This document shows positions 36,269-44,704 of a stretch of DNA of 64,000 bases, one piece after another. The notes under the pieces were generated by a model, which saw only the letters and a list, made by a program, of their open reading frames with translations, was not told the origin of the DNA and searched no databases. The stretch's first letter is position 1; each line of letters opens with the position of its first letter. The translations under genes and the position numbers were made by a program. This stretch comes from Scandinavium vulneris_A. Its GTDB lineage: Bacteria; Pseudomonadota; Gammaproteobacteria; Enterobacterales; Enterobacteriaceae. The stretch is from the NCBI GenBank assembly GCA_046518185.1, contig JBKGRZ010000001.1, forward strand, positions 372,001 through 436,000. Direction: 5' to 3'.

Positions 36269-37131
36269 ACACAGCCCCCGAAAATAAAATGAATAAAATC
36301 AGTCTGCAGAAATTAAAAATCATCAACGAAGTCATTGAGTGCGAAAGTGCGACAAAAGCGGCAGCGCGCCTGAACATCTCTGCGTCAACCATCAGCTATA
36401 CCATCAAAAGCCTGAAAGATTATTTGGGGACGGATATTTTCATCCGAACCAAATTTGGCTTAAAACCTAACGACACCGCCCTCGCCCTGCAGGCACGCTT
36501 TCGCGAAATACTCAGCCTCAATAGCACCAAAAGAAAATTTCATGTTGCCACCTATTCCTTGATTGAACTCCTTTTGACGGACTCGGTTAAGGCGATGGAG
36601 GGCAATACGCTATTCCACTTTCAGACTATGGATGAAAACGAGGATGAACGTTTACGTAAACTCAAGTTGCGAGAGGTTGATATTGATATCGGTGGGAAAC
36701 TTCCCGAAGACATGGCTATTATATCAAAACGTTACCTGCAATCGAACACGGTGATCCTGGTCAATGAAAACCATTCTAAAATTGATAATCAATTCACCCT
36801 CAATGACTGGCGCAATAACCCCCACTTGCGCTGGCGTCGGGATTTAGGCAGCATTACCAGCATGATTGATGGAATCAATTTTGCAGATGAGCTGTTTCTG
36901 AACAGGAAAATTTCCTGGGAAAGCCCAAATTTACTGACCATGGCCTGGCTGTGTGCCAACAGCGACGCGATCATGGTGATTCCTGAAATATTCGTTGCAC
37001 CGTTGAAGAAATTATTTGCATTGAAGTCTTTCTCTCTACCTACCGAGTTGGAGATGAAATTTGAATGCTACATTCATTATCATCGCGCGTTGCATTCAGA
37101 GCTCAATCAACTGGATCTGAGCTTTTCCTGA
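36265..37131 (+). CDS. LysR-type regulator, fimbrial cluster copy 3
   Basis: 288 residues with helix-turn-helix KLKIINEVIECESATKAAARLNISASTISYTIKS and then DIFIRTKFGLKPNDTALALQ. The effector domain contains EVDIDIGGKLPED and a C-terminal CYIHYHRALHSELN matching copies 1 and 2. It forms a two-gene unit with copy 2 and is read toward fimbrial operon 2, whose pilin starts 401 bases downstream. It probably controls one or both fimbriae. Confidence 0.88.
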   Translation: MNTAPENKMNKISLQKLKIINEVIECESATKAAARLNISASTISYTIKSLKDYLGTDIFIRTKFGLKPNDTALALQARFREILSLNSTKRKFHVATYSLIELLLTDSVKAMEGNTLFHFQTMDENEDERLRKLKLREVDIDIGGKLPEDMAIISKRYLQSNTVILVNENHSKIDNQFTLNDWRNNPHLRWRRDLGSITSMIDGINFADELFLNRKISWESPNLLTMAWLCANSDAIMVIPEIFVAPLKKLFALKSFSLPTELEMKFECYIHYHRALHSELNQLDLSFS

Positions 37132-37532
37132 CAGAATTTACGATATTCATGAGCCCCAGAATTCCTGAGCGCTTTCGAACACATGTGGCCCGACGGCGTC
37201 CTGGCAGGCAATTCATGAATATTAAGTAGATATCGACCATCCCGTCATGATGCTTTGTAGGGTGTTAATCAATGGAACTCTTTATATATCCCATTGATAT
37301 TTGGTTTTGTTTTTTGCATTTTTAATTTTTTTGATTTTACATTTCAACCCAATAACGCCGCATTTTTTTGATTCGAATGCCCAAAATGGTTATAAAGTAT
37401 TTGCCCGGCATATAGGATTGGATCAGATGCACGGGGATTTATCTTGGTAATAACTGCTTTAGCATAAATATTATTTATTGCTATCGATCAGGCTCAAGCA
37501 GATTTGTTTTTAACTTCAAGGAATATTAAATT
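37132..37532 (+). promoter_or_regulatory. Upstream region of fimbrial operon 2
   Basis: 401 bases without a gene. AT-rich near the pilin start, which is preceded by AAGGAATATTAA. A 10-bp inverted repeat ATATTCATGA (37143-37152) / TCATGAATAT (37213-37222) is present but each half is itself near-palindromic, and no recombinase gene is nearby. It should contain the promoter and regulator sites for operon 2. Confidence 0.4.
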
Positions 37533-38066
37533 ATGAAACTCAGCAAAGCGTTTTTAGCTTTAGCAATGGCTACTGCTATGGCTACTGGTGTGGCAAATGC
37601 AGCAACGGATACGGGTCATGGAACCGTAAAGTTCACCGGTTCAATTATTGATGCCCCTTGTGGGATCAGTGCCGACACCCAGAACCAGGATGTACCGTTG
37701 GGCGCCGTTGCACAGCACGCTTTGGAGAATGGCGGAACGTCTACACCTGCCGATTTCCACCTCACGCTGACCCAATGTGATACCGCAACCATCACCAATG
37801 GCATGACCATCACCTTCACGGGAACCGCAGATGCAACCAACGCCGATGAACTGGCGTTTGGCGCCGGTTCAAGTGCAGCAGGTGCTTCCATTGCTATCAC
37901 TGGCCCGGATGGTTCAGTTATTCCACTGGCGACCGCAAGTTCCCCTATCGCCCTGAATGATGGTCAAAATCAGCTTAACTTCCAGGCCTATCTGCATGGC
38001 ACTGGCGCGACAGTGACTCCGGGTACATTCACCTCCGTCGCTAACTTCACCCTGGCATATAACTAA
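37533..38066 (+). CDS. Major fimbrial subunit (operon 2)
   Basis: 177 residues with a signal peptide ending ...GVANA. Pilin cysteines are in SIIDAPCGIS and LTLTQCDTAT, and the C-terminal strand is ASVANFTLAYN-like. AAGGAATATTAA precedes the ATG. It heads a pilin-usher-chaperone-minor(x3)-adhesin operon, an order resembling the ybgDQPO type rather than the fimACDH order of operon 1. Confidence 0.92.
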   Translation: MKLSKAFLALAMATAMATGVANAATDTGHGTVKFTGSIIDAPCGISADTQNQDVPLGAVAQHALENGGTSTPADFHLTLTQCDTATITNGMTITFTGTADATNADELAFGAGSSAAGASIAITGPDGSVIPLATASSPIALNDGQNQLNFQAYLHGTGATVTPGTFTSVANFTLAYN

Positions 38067-38100
38067 ATTAAACAGTCTATCGCCTGTCAGGTTTAAGTCA

Positions 38101-38139
38101 TGGCATTGTTATTTCCCTAATTAGGGCATGGCAATGCCA
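38101..38139 (+). other. Branched hairpin after major pilin 2
   Basis: TGGCATTG / CAATGCCA (8 bp) enclosing the palindrome CCCTAATTAGGG, between the pilin 2 stop and the usher start. Without a T tract it more likely stabilises the pilin mRNA or marks a processing site. Confidence 0.55.
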
Positions 38140-38230
38140 GTAAGAAAATAATTTGGCGGATCTACTTCTGATTTCTAGATATTTAAAACAATGATGTCAG
38201 CGAGGGACCGCCGAATTCCCTGGAGATTTT

Positions 38231-40768
38231 ATGAAAGGACGCCTTAGTGAGTATAGGGGATACAAAAAATTGTATCTCCGATTACCGCGATTGCGGTCCA
38301 TCAGTTCGGGGATATTTCTGCTGCTGTGCTTTAACCGTGTGGCACAAGCCGGAGACGCTGTCGAATTTAATACGGATGTACTGGATGTACAGGACCGTAG
38401 TCATATTGACCTACAACAATTCTCCCGTAAAGGTTGGCTGTTGCCTGGAGATTACCCATTTACGGTACAAGTCAATAAATCTGAGCTTCCGGAACAGCGA
38501 ACAATCACTTTTCTACCTCCGGATGATGATCCTCAGGGGTCAGAACCCTGTATTACCCCTGAGATTGTGTCGTTATTGGGACTGAAAGATGGCGCAGAAC
38601 ATCAATTATCCTGGTGGAATAACAAGCAATGCCTCGATATGCGCTCTCTGCCTGGAATGACCTTCCGCAGTGATATGGGTGTTAGTAAGTTATATCTGAG
38701 CATCCCATTGAAATATATGGCGTACTCATCAGATAACTGGGAGCCACCGGCGCGCTGGAGTAACGGAGTTGCGGGGATACTCTTTGATTACAACCTCAAT
38801 CTGATGGGAGTTCATGAAGAGAGCAGTAGCAATCAGCAAAACGTAAGCGGTAGCGGAACGGCGGGGTTAAACGCAGGGCCATGGCGTATGCGCGCAGACT
38901 GGCAGGCGCAATATAACCGACTTTCTGGACAATCTACCCGTACACAGCAGAGGTGGAACTGGAGTCGTTATTATGCCTACCGGGCGATCACCTCGTTGAG
39001 AGCAAAACTGTCACTGGGAGAGAATTATCTCGATTCAGGGATGTTCGATAGTTTTCGTTTCACAGGCGCCAGCCTGTCCAGCGATGATCGCCAGTTGCCA
39101 CCTAATCTTCGAGGTTATGCACCCGAGGTGGTCGGAGTGGCAAAGACGAATGCCAAAGTCACCGTGAGCCAGCAAGGCCGGGTATTGTATGAAACGATGG
39201 TTGCTGCCGGGCCATTCCGTATTCAGGATTTGAATAATGCGGTCTCCGGTAAACTCGATGTGGCCATCCATGAACAAGATGGGAGCGTTCATACCTTTCA
39301 GTTAGACACTGCATCGATACCCTACCTCACTCGTCCAGGAATGGTGCGATACAAAGTTTCGGCTGGTAAGCCGTCCGATTATGGCCACCATCTTCAAGGC
39401 CCTGAGTTTGCGACAGGCGAGTTTTCCTGGGGAGTCAACAACGGTTGGTCACTGTATGGCGGAGGCATCTTTGCTGGAGAATATAACGCCATGGCTCTGG
39501 GCGTTGGACGTGACCTCAGCTATCTGGGGGCACTGTCATTGGATGTGACCCAGTCCAGGGCCACACGTTTGCCAAATAACGTCACAAAGCAAGGCGGGTC
39601 ATACCGCCTTAGCTATTCGAAGCGCTTCAATGATTACGATACTCAAGTCACATTTGCAGGGTACCGATTTTCTGACCGTGACTTCATGACGATGTCCCAA
39701 TATTTAAGTGCCATAAACCAGGGCACGCACAATCGTGATAGCAGCAAGGAACTGTATACCATCACCCTTAACAAACAGTTCCGTTCGCTGAATTTAGGGG
39801 CTTATCTTAACTACAGCCATCAGACGTACTGGAACAAAGATGGGAGTGATACATGGAATGCCTCTCTATCCAGTTATTTCGATATTGGTCGAATCAAGAA
39901 TTTGAGTCTTAGCCTTTCGGCCTATCGCACGCAGACCAATGATCGTAACGATGACGGCATGTATCTGACGCTGAGTATTCCTTGGGGGAACACAGGCACG
40001 TTGAGCTATGACGGACAGGTCAGTGATGGAGAGAGCAGCCACTCCCTGCGTTACAACGATCAGATTGATTCTAATAATAGCTACAGTCTTTCTGCCGGGA
40101 GCACAACGGAAGGTCGAGGAACAGGGAGTGGTTATTTCACCCATGATGGCGATATCGCTGAAATGAGTGCAAGTGCCAGTTTTCGCGGGAGTAATTACAG
40201 CGCAGTAGGGCTTTCAGTTCAGGGTGGCCTTACGGCCACGGGCCATGGGGTCGCACTCCATCGAACCAGTACAGCGGGGGGAACCAGAATGATGGTCGAT
40301 ACTGGCGGTGTCAGCGGCGTGCCGGTTCGTGGATACAGTGGATTAACCCACAGTAATGTCTTCGGTAAAGCTGTAGTGACGGACATCAGTAGCTATTACC
40401 GCAGCAGCGTACAGGTTGATTTGGACTCATTACCTGACGATATGGACGCCACCCGGTCAGTTGTCCAGGAAACCTTGACAGAAGGTGCTATCGGTTACCG
40501 GAAATTCGGCATTCTTGCCGGACGCAAAGGGATGGTGGTGATCACTCTTGCAGATGGCAGTTCGCCTCCCTTCGGCGCGACGGTGATCAATCAGGACCAT
40601 ACACAAACAGGGATTGTCGGTGATGCCGGGAGTACGTGGTTAAGCGGACTACAACCGGATGGCGAGATGCAGGTGAGCTGGGGAGAAAATGCCAGTTGTC
40701 ACATTCGCTTGCCAAATCCACTGCCAGCAGATTTAACGCAAACGCTGTTACTCCCCTGCAAACGCTAA
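38231..40768 (+). CDS. Fimbrial outer-membrane usher (operon 2)
   Basis: 845 residues. An unusually basic N-terminus (MKGRLSEYRGYKKLYLRLPR) precedes the hydrophobic signal. Then comes VEFNTDVLDVQDRSHIDLQQF with SRKGWLLPGDY, the N-terminal domain of a distinct usher branch. Barrel/plug features are YAPEVVGVAKTNAKVTVSQQG and FGATVINQDHTQTGIVGDAGSTWLSGL. It is only distantly similar to usher 1, so operon 2 is a separate acquisition rather than a duplication. It assembles the second pilus. Confidence 0.94.
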   Translation: MKGRLSEYRGYKKLYLRLPRLRSISSGIFLLLCFNRVAQAGDAVEFNTDVLDVQDRSHIDLQQFSRKGWLLPGDYPFTVQVNKSELPEQRTITFLPPDDDPQGSEPCITPEIVSLLGLKDGAEHQLSWWNNKQCLDMRSLPGMTFRSDMGVSKLYLSIPLKYMAYSSDNWEPPARWSNGVAGILFDYNLNLMGVHEESSSNQQNVSGSGTAGLNAGPWRMRADWQAQYNRLSGQSTRTQQRWNWSRYYAYRAITSLRAKLSLGENYLDSGMFDSFRFTGASLSSDDRQLPPNLRGYAPEVVGVAKTNAKVTVSQQGRVLYETMVAAGPFRIQDLNNAVSGKLDVAIHEQDGSVHTFQLDTASIPYLTRPGMVRYKVSAGKPSDYGHHLQGPEFATGEFSWGVNNGWSLYGGGIFAGEYNAMALGVGRDLSYLGALSLDVTQSRATRLPNNVTKQGGSYRLSYSKRFNDYDTQVTFAGYRFSDRDFMTMSQYLSAINQGTHNRDSSKELYTITLNKQFRSLNLGAYLNYSHQTYWNKDGSDTWNASLSSYFDIGRIKNLSLSLSAYRTQTNDRNDDGMYLTLSIPWGNTGTLSYDGQVSDGESSHSLRYNDQIDSNNSYSLSAGSTTEGRGTGSGYFTHDGDIAEMSASASFRGSNYSAVGLSVQGGLTATGHGVALHRTSTAGGTRMMVDTGGVSGVPVRGYSGLTHSNVFGKAVVTDISSYYRSSVQVDLDSLPDDMDATRSVVQETLTEGAIGYRKFGILAGRKGMVVITLADGSSPPFGATVINQDHTQTGIVGDAGSTWLSGLQPDGEMQVSWGENASCHIRLPNPLPADLTQTLLLPCKR

Positions 40769-40847
40769 GGTATTGCGCAGCGGTTTGTACTCAACATAAC
40801 GACTTTATTTATCCCTACGGGATCCAGAGTAGAAGTGAGATTAATTT

Positions 40848-41597
40848 ATGAAAAAGACTATTTTTACAGGAGCAGGTCTTTTACTCCTGTCCAGTTTTAT
40901 CACGGCGCAGTATGCGCATGCGGCCATCGCCCTTGATCGCAACAGAATTATTTTCGACGCCTCTCAGACCTCACTGTCGCTGTCGATATCGAACCAAAAT
41001 AAAAACTTGCCCTATCTTGCCCAGGCATGGGTTGAAGATGACAAAGGGAATAAAATTGAACATCCGATGACGGCATTACCGCCGCTGCAACGTGTGGAGC
41101 CAGGCGCAAAAAGTCAGGTCCGGGTGCAGCTGACCGGAGGCGCAACACCTTTACCCACCGATCGCGAAACGCTCTTTTATTTCAATCTGCGGGAAATTCC
41201 GCCTAAAAGTAAAACGCCGAACACGCTACAAATCGCACTGCAAACACGGGTAAAACTCTTCTACCGCCCCGCTTCTCTGGTGCTCGCGTCGGATAACGCT
41301 ACCGTGCCACAAAAGCAGGTCACGCTGACCGAGCAGGGAGGCAAGTTCCGGCTGGATAATCCAACCGGTTATTACGTCACCATCACCCAAGCGTCGACCT
41401 CAGAAAAGTCGACCCCGTTACCGGGGTTTAAAGCTGCCATGGCCGCGCCGAAGAGCAGCGTGATGCTGAGTAGCGGTCCCGCCGAACTGGGCAATCACCC
41501 GGTGCTGACTTTCATCAATGATTACGGTGGTCGTCCGAAGCTACTGTTCACCTGTAGTGGAAGTCACTGCAAAGTTACGGGAATGAAAGTAGGTTAA
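40848..41597 (+). CDS. Periplasmic fimbrial chaperone (operon 2)
   Basis: 249 residues with a signal peptide ending ...QYAHA. PapD-like motifs are ALDRNRIIFDASQTSLSLSI, DRETLFYFNLREIPP and RVKLFYRPASL. It lies 79 bases after the usher and 3 bases before the next pilin gene. The C-terminal extension is longer than usual and includes a CSGSHC pair that could form a disulfide. Confidence 0.93.
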   Translation: MKKTIFTGAGLLLLSSFITAQYAHAAIALDRNRIIFDASQTSLSLSISNQNKNLPYLAQAWVEDDKGNKIEHPMTALPPLQRVEPGAKSQVRVQLTGGATPLPTDRETLFYFNLREIPPKSKTPNTLQIALQTRVKLFYRPASLVLASDNATVPQKQVTLTEQGGKFRLDNPTGYYVTITQASTSEKSTPLPGFKAAMAAPKSSVMLSSGPAELGNHPVLTFINDYGGRPKLLFTCSGSHCKVTGMKVG

Positions 41598-41600
41598 GTG

Positions 41601-42149
41601 ATGCTGAAAGCTGACGCTACCGCGCCTTTGTTACGCATTTTGCTCGTCAGTCTGATGCTGGGTGGGCTGATGCAGCCAGTGTACGCAATCGAGAATAATC
41701 TGAGCGTCACGGGAACCCTGGTCAATGAGCCCTGCGAACTGGATCCGTCGACCAGCGCCCTGAACGTCGCCTTTGGTACAGTGATAGAAAAAAACCTATA
41801 TAGCGATACCCGTATTACCGGCTTACCGCTGGTTATCAAACTGGTTAACTGCGATTTGAGTTTGGGCAGCCAGGTTGCCCTGACATTCAAAGGGACGGAG
41901 AGTACCGCGCTGCCAGGTTTTCTCGCCACGACGGGCGCAGGAAGTTCCGGAGTAGTGATTGGGTTGGCATTGCCGGATGGCACACCGCTGGCATTCAACC
42001 AACAGACTCCCGCATGGACGCTGACCGGTGAGAACAACACCCTTACCCTGAATGCGTATGTGGCTGCTGAACCAGAGGCTATCAGTGCAAAATCGTTGAC
42101 TCCGGGAGATTTTACGGCGACGGCAACCTTTGAGGTGAGTTATCCGTGA
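41601..42149 (+). CDS. Minor fimbrial subunit (operon 2, first)
   Basis: 182 residues from the ATG at 41601 (a GTG one codon earlier is also in frame). Signal peptide ends ...VYA. Pilin cysteines are in LVNEPCELDP and KLVNCDLSLG and the chain ends ATFEVSYP. Begins directly after the chaperone stop, hence coupled. Confidence 0.88.
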   Translation: MLKADATAPLLRILLVSLMLGGLMQPVYAIENNLSVTGTLVNEPCELDPSTSALNVAFGTVIEKNLYSDTRITGLPLVIKLVNCDLSLGSQVALTFKGTESTALPGFLATTGAGSSGVVIGLALPDGTPLAFNQQTPAWTLTGENNTLTLNAYVAAEPEAISAKSLTPGDFTATATFEVSYP

Positions 42150-42169
42150 GACGTCGAAAGGAGAAAACG

Positions 42170-42715
42170 ATGGGCATTCGTGACCTGTTGATGGTCATTA
42201 TCGTTCTGATGATGCCGATGGCGACCAGGGCAGATACTGGCGATCGGTACACCATGAATATCAATATTTCAGGCACGCTGATGGCGACCGGGCACTGCAC
42301 TTTTGATGTGAGTGGCACGGTCGCTGTGGATTTCGGCGACGTCGTTTATACCAGTGTACAGGGAGTTAACACGCTTCAGGGCAGTTACCTGCAATCACTG
42401 CCGAGCAAAATGACCTGTAATGGCGATATCGACGGCAAGACACAAATGAAACTCGACACCACGACGGGCAGCGATGTCAGTTTTGAGGGGACAGAGTTAC
42501 TGCCCGTCATGTCAACCTCCGGAACACAAATCGACTCGTTGGCTATTCGTCTGCTCAATAATGGAAATGTGCAAAACGTCGGAGAGTGGTTCGATATCGA
42601 TCTGCAAAATATGCCAACCCTTGAAGCTGAACTGGTGCAAACGGGTGACGGCGCTGATTTTACCAGCGGGACCACGTTTTCCGCTAACGCCACGCTGATC
42701 ATGGCGTTTAACTGA
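42170..42715 (+). CDS. Minor fimbrial subunit (operon 2, second)
   Basis: 181 residues from the ATG at 42170 with AAGGAG seven bases upstream; an in-frame ATG-like start at 42146 overlaps the previous gene and lacks a good site. Signal peptide ends ...ATRA. Pilin-like with ATGHCTFDVSG and KMTCNGDIDG cysteines and TLIMAFN at the end. Confidence 0.85.
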   Translation: MGIRDLLMVIIVLMMPMATRADTGDRYTMNINISGTLMATGHCTFDVSGTVAVDFGDVVYTSVQGVNTLQGSYLQSLPSKMTCNGDIDGKTQMKLDTTTGSDVSFEGTELLPVMSTSGTQIDSLAIRLLNNGNVQNVGEWFDIDLQNMPTLEAELVQTGDGADFTSGTTFSANATLIMAFN

Positions 42716-42723
42716 GAGGCATC

Positions 42724-43230
42724 ATGAAAAGGCGATTATATTTTAGCGTGCTGATGTTCCTCATAGGGACCGGATATGGGGTTTACGCGCAAGCAGAACA
42801 AACGGGCGACAGCGTGTCATATGCCTTTAGCGGACGTTTAATGGCGGCTACGCCGTGTACTATTAGTAACGATCAGGTGATTGATGTCCCGTTTGGCAAT
42901 GTTGGTATCAATAAACTAAGCAGCGGTACGCAATACGTCCGGGCCATCAATTACCAGTTAGACTGCGGAGAAATGGCTGACACTAATACGCTTAAAATGA
43001 TACTGAAGGCGGAGCCAGAGAGTTGGGACGCAATGGCTATGATGACCAGTGTCGATGGTCTGGGCGTACGCATTCTCAGTGATGGCGCGCCGATGGCACT
43101 CAACACGTCAGTAACGATAAATCCCGCAAGCCCACCTCAGCTACAGGCCCTGTTGGTTATCGCCCCCGCGACCGAATTGACTGAACAACCGTTCGCCGCC
43201 ACAGGCACACTGATCGTCGAGTATTTATGA
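42724..43230 (+). CDS. Minor fimbrial subunit (operon 2, third)
   Basis: 168 residues with a signal peptide ending ...YAQA. Cysteines in ATPCTISND and QLDCGEMA. The C-terminus TGTLIVEYL is a pilin donor-groove strand. It starts 8 bases after the previous stop, following GAGAGGC. Likely an adaptor between rod and tip. Confidence 0.87.
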   Translation: MKRRLYFSVLMFLIGTGYGVYAQAEQTGDSVSYAFSGRLMAATPCTISNDQVIDVPFGNVGINKLSSGTQYVRAINYQLDCGEMADTNTLKMILKAEPESWDAMAMMTSVDGLGVRILSDGAPMALNTSVTINPASPPQLQALLVIAPATELTEQPFAATGTLIVEYL

Positions 43231-43284
43231 TTTTATGTGTATCAAGCGCGGTCTGAGTCGCGTCAATATATTGGATAACAAACG

Positions 43285-44250
43285 ATGAAACGGTATTTCG
43301 CGTCAGTTGTGGCGCTTTCAATGCTCCTAATGTTGACGTTAGCCCCGTCAAAGCACGCTCAGGCCGCAGTCCGTGGATGGCCGACGATACTTACCTGCGT
43401 AAACACCATCGGATGGGAGAATGTTACAGCAGGCGGGTGCTGGTGGAACGCGGCGCTACAGGGAGCCGGTATCAATCTCATTACCAGAGCAGAGCCGATG
43501 GGTCGGCATCCCGGCGGGGTTACCGAGAATTTTAATACCTCCTACGTTCCGTATTCCGGAACGTGGCGTTTACGTATGTATTTCTGTCCATCGGATAATC
43601 AATACATTCGTTGTACTGTGGCGAATGCATCTACCTATGTCGACTCACTCAATGCCGTGGCACTTAACTCTACCGCAACCCTTGTGGATCAAGACCCTAA
43701 CTTTGGTGGTGCCCCCGGAGGCAATACCCCGGTAAATGTCAGTACCTGTTATGCATTTGTAGAAATAAATGCCCCCACCGTGGCCTGGCATACTGTTGAG
43801 CCAATGACATGTCAGGACGGAGGCACATTACCCGATGAACCGGCGACCTGCTATATCAATGAAAATAATAATCTGGACGTAAATATGGGCACCCTTGAGC
43901 GCGGTGAGTTGGTGTCGACTCCGGGAACATCGGCGAACACGGTGAAAAAGACGATTCCGGTGTTGTGTACCCGCGATGGGGGCGTTACCGTGACGACTCA
44001 GTTCCAGTTCACGCCGATCTCCGTCAACGGACAGGACGTTGTACAAACTTCCAGTAACGGTTTAGGCATTGCCATCCACTATGGCGGAAAAGTCATAAGC
44101 CCGACAGATACCTTTACCGAAACGTATCAGTCAGGATATACCGATATCACGCTTGAGTTTGAGGCGGTCCGTGACCCCACTGTCGAGGTGAAAGATATTC
44201 CTACCGGCGATTTCGCTGCCAGTGCAGTGATGATAATGACGGAGCAGTGA
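43285..44250 (+). CDS. Fimbrial tip adhesin (operon 2)
   Basis: 321 residues with a signal peptide ending ...KHAQA. The N-terminal domain (to about 185) is rich in Trp and Cys (GWPTILTCVNTIGWENVT, GGCWWNAALQ, YFCPSDNQYIRCTV) and does not resemble FimH. The C-terminal pilin domain begins ATCYINENNNLDVNMGTLERG. Last position in the operon and two-domain layout make it the likely receptor-binding tip. Several disulfides are expected; receptor unknown. Confidence 0.82.
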   Translation: MKRYFASVVALSMLLMLTLAPSKHAQAAVRGWPTILTCVNTIGWENVTAGGCWWNAALQGAGINLITRAEPMGRHPGGVTENFNTSYVPYSGTWRLRMYFCPSDNQYIRCTVANASTYVDSLNAVALNSTATLVDQDPNFGGAPGGNTPVNVSTCYAFVEINAPTVAWHTVEPMTCQDGGTLPDEPATCYINENNNLDVNMGTLERGELVSTPGTSANTVKKTIPVLCTRDGGVTVTTQFQFTPISVNGQDVVQTSSNGLGIAIHYGGKVISPTDTFTETYQSGYTDITLEFEAVRDPTVEVKDIPTGDFAASAVMIMTEQ

Positions 44251-44263
44251 TCAGCGCCCCCTT

Positions 44264-44295
44264 AAGCCCGGTGCCATCCCGGGCTTCTCCTCTCT
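44264..44295 (+). terminator. Terminator after fimbrial operon 2
   Basis: AAGCCCGG / CCGGGCTT stem, 7-base loop, followed by the pyrimidine run CTCCTCTCTT. Confidence 0.7.
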
Positions 44296-44382
44296 TCCCT
44301 TATCCGAGATACCACCATTAACTGCATACTCTTTCAGCGGCACGTGCTATGGTGAGGCCCGTTCATTGGAAGGTTAAGCATC

Positions 44383-44547
44383 ATGTCTTTTCTCAATTAC
44401 GCAATGAAGCTCATGGGTGGAGCGTCAACCACCACCATCACCTGCCCCAATTGCGGGCTGAAATCAACACAACCGGCCTCAAAAATCCGCCTCAAGCAGG
44501 CCATGCTGTGCCCTGGATGTAAATCCCTGTTTGTCGCCTCGCGCTAA
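44383..44547 (+). CDS. Small zinc-ribbon protein
   Basis: 54 residues with ATTGGAAGGTTAAGC before the ATG. Two CxxC pairs, CPNC at 21-24 and CPGC at 43-46, form a probable zinc ribbon, with a hydrophobic N-terminus and a basic centre (KIRLKQ). Enterobacteria have short YnfU-like proteins of this size, but I cannot confirm the assignment. It lies alone between the fimbrial operon and the glucan synthase. A role in RNA, DNA or protein binding is only a guess. Confidence 0.7.
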   Translation: MSFLNYAMKLMGGASTTTITCPNCGLKSTQPASKIRLKQAMLCPGCKSLFVASR

Positions 44548-44704
44548 TCCCTGACGAGCGCGGCAGCTCCACGCCCATGTTCTATACTTAAGAGTTAATC
44601 CGGCAGCTGTTAAATCCCCGATGCCTCACGCCCATCCTGAGAGAACGTTTCTGAACTGATTTCGCAACTGCTCCTGCGCGTTCACGTCGCATCAGAGCAA
44701 GCCT

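Noticed and set aside
37143..37222. Possible invertible fim-type switch (inverted repeats 60 bases apart)
   Set aside because: Repeats are short and each is nearly self-palindromic, no recombinase gene is present, and no promoter is clearly enclosed.
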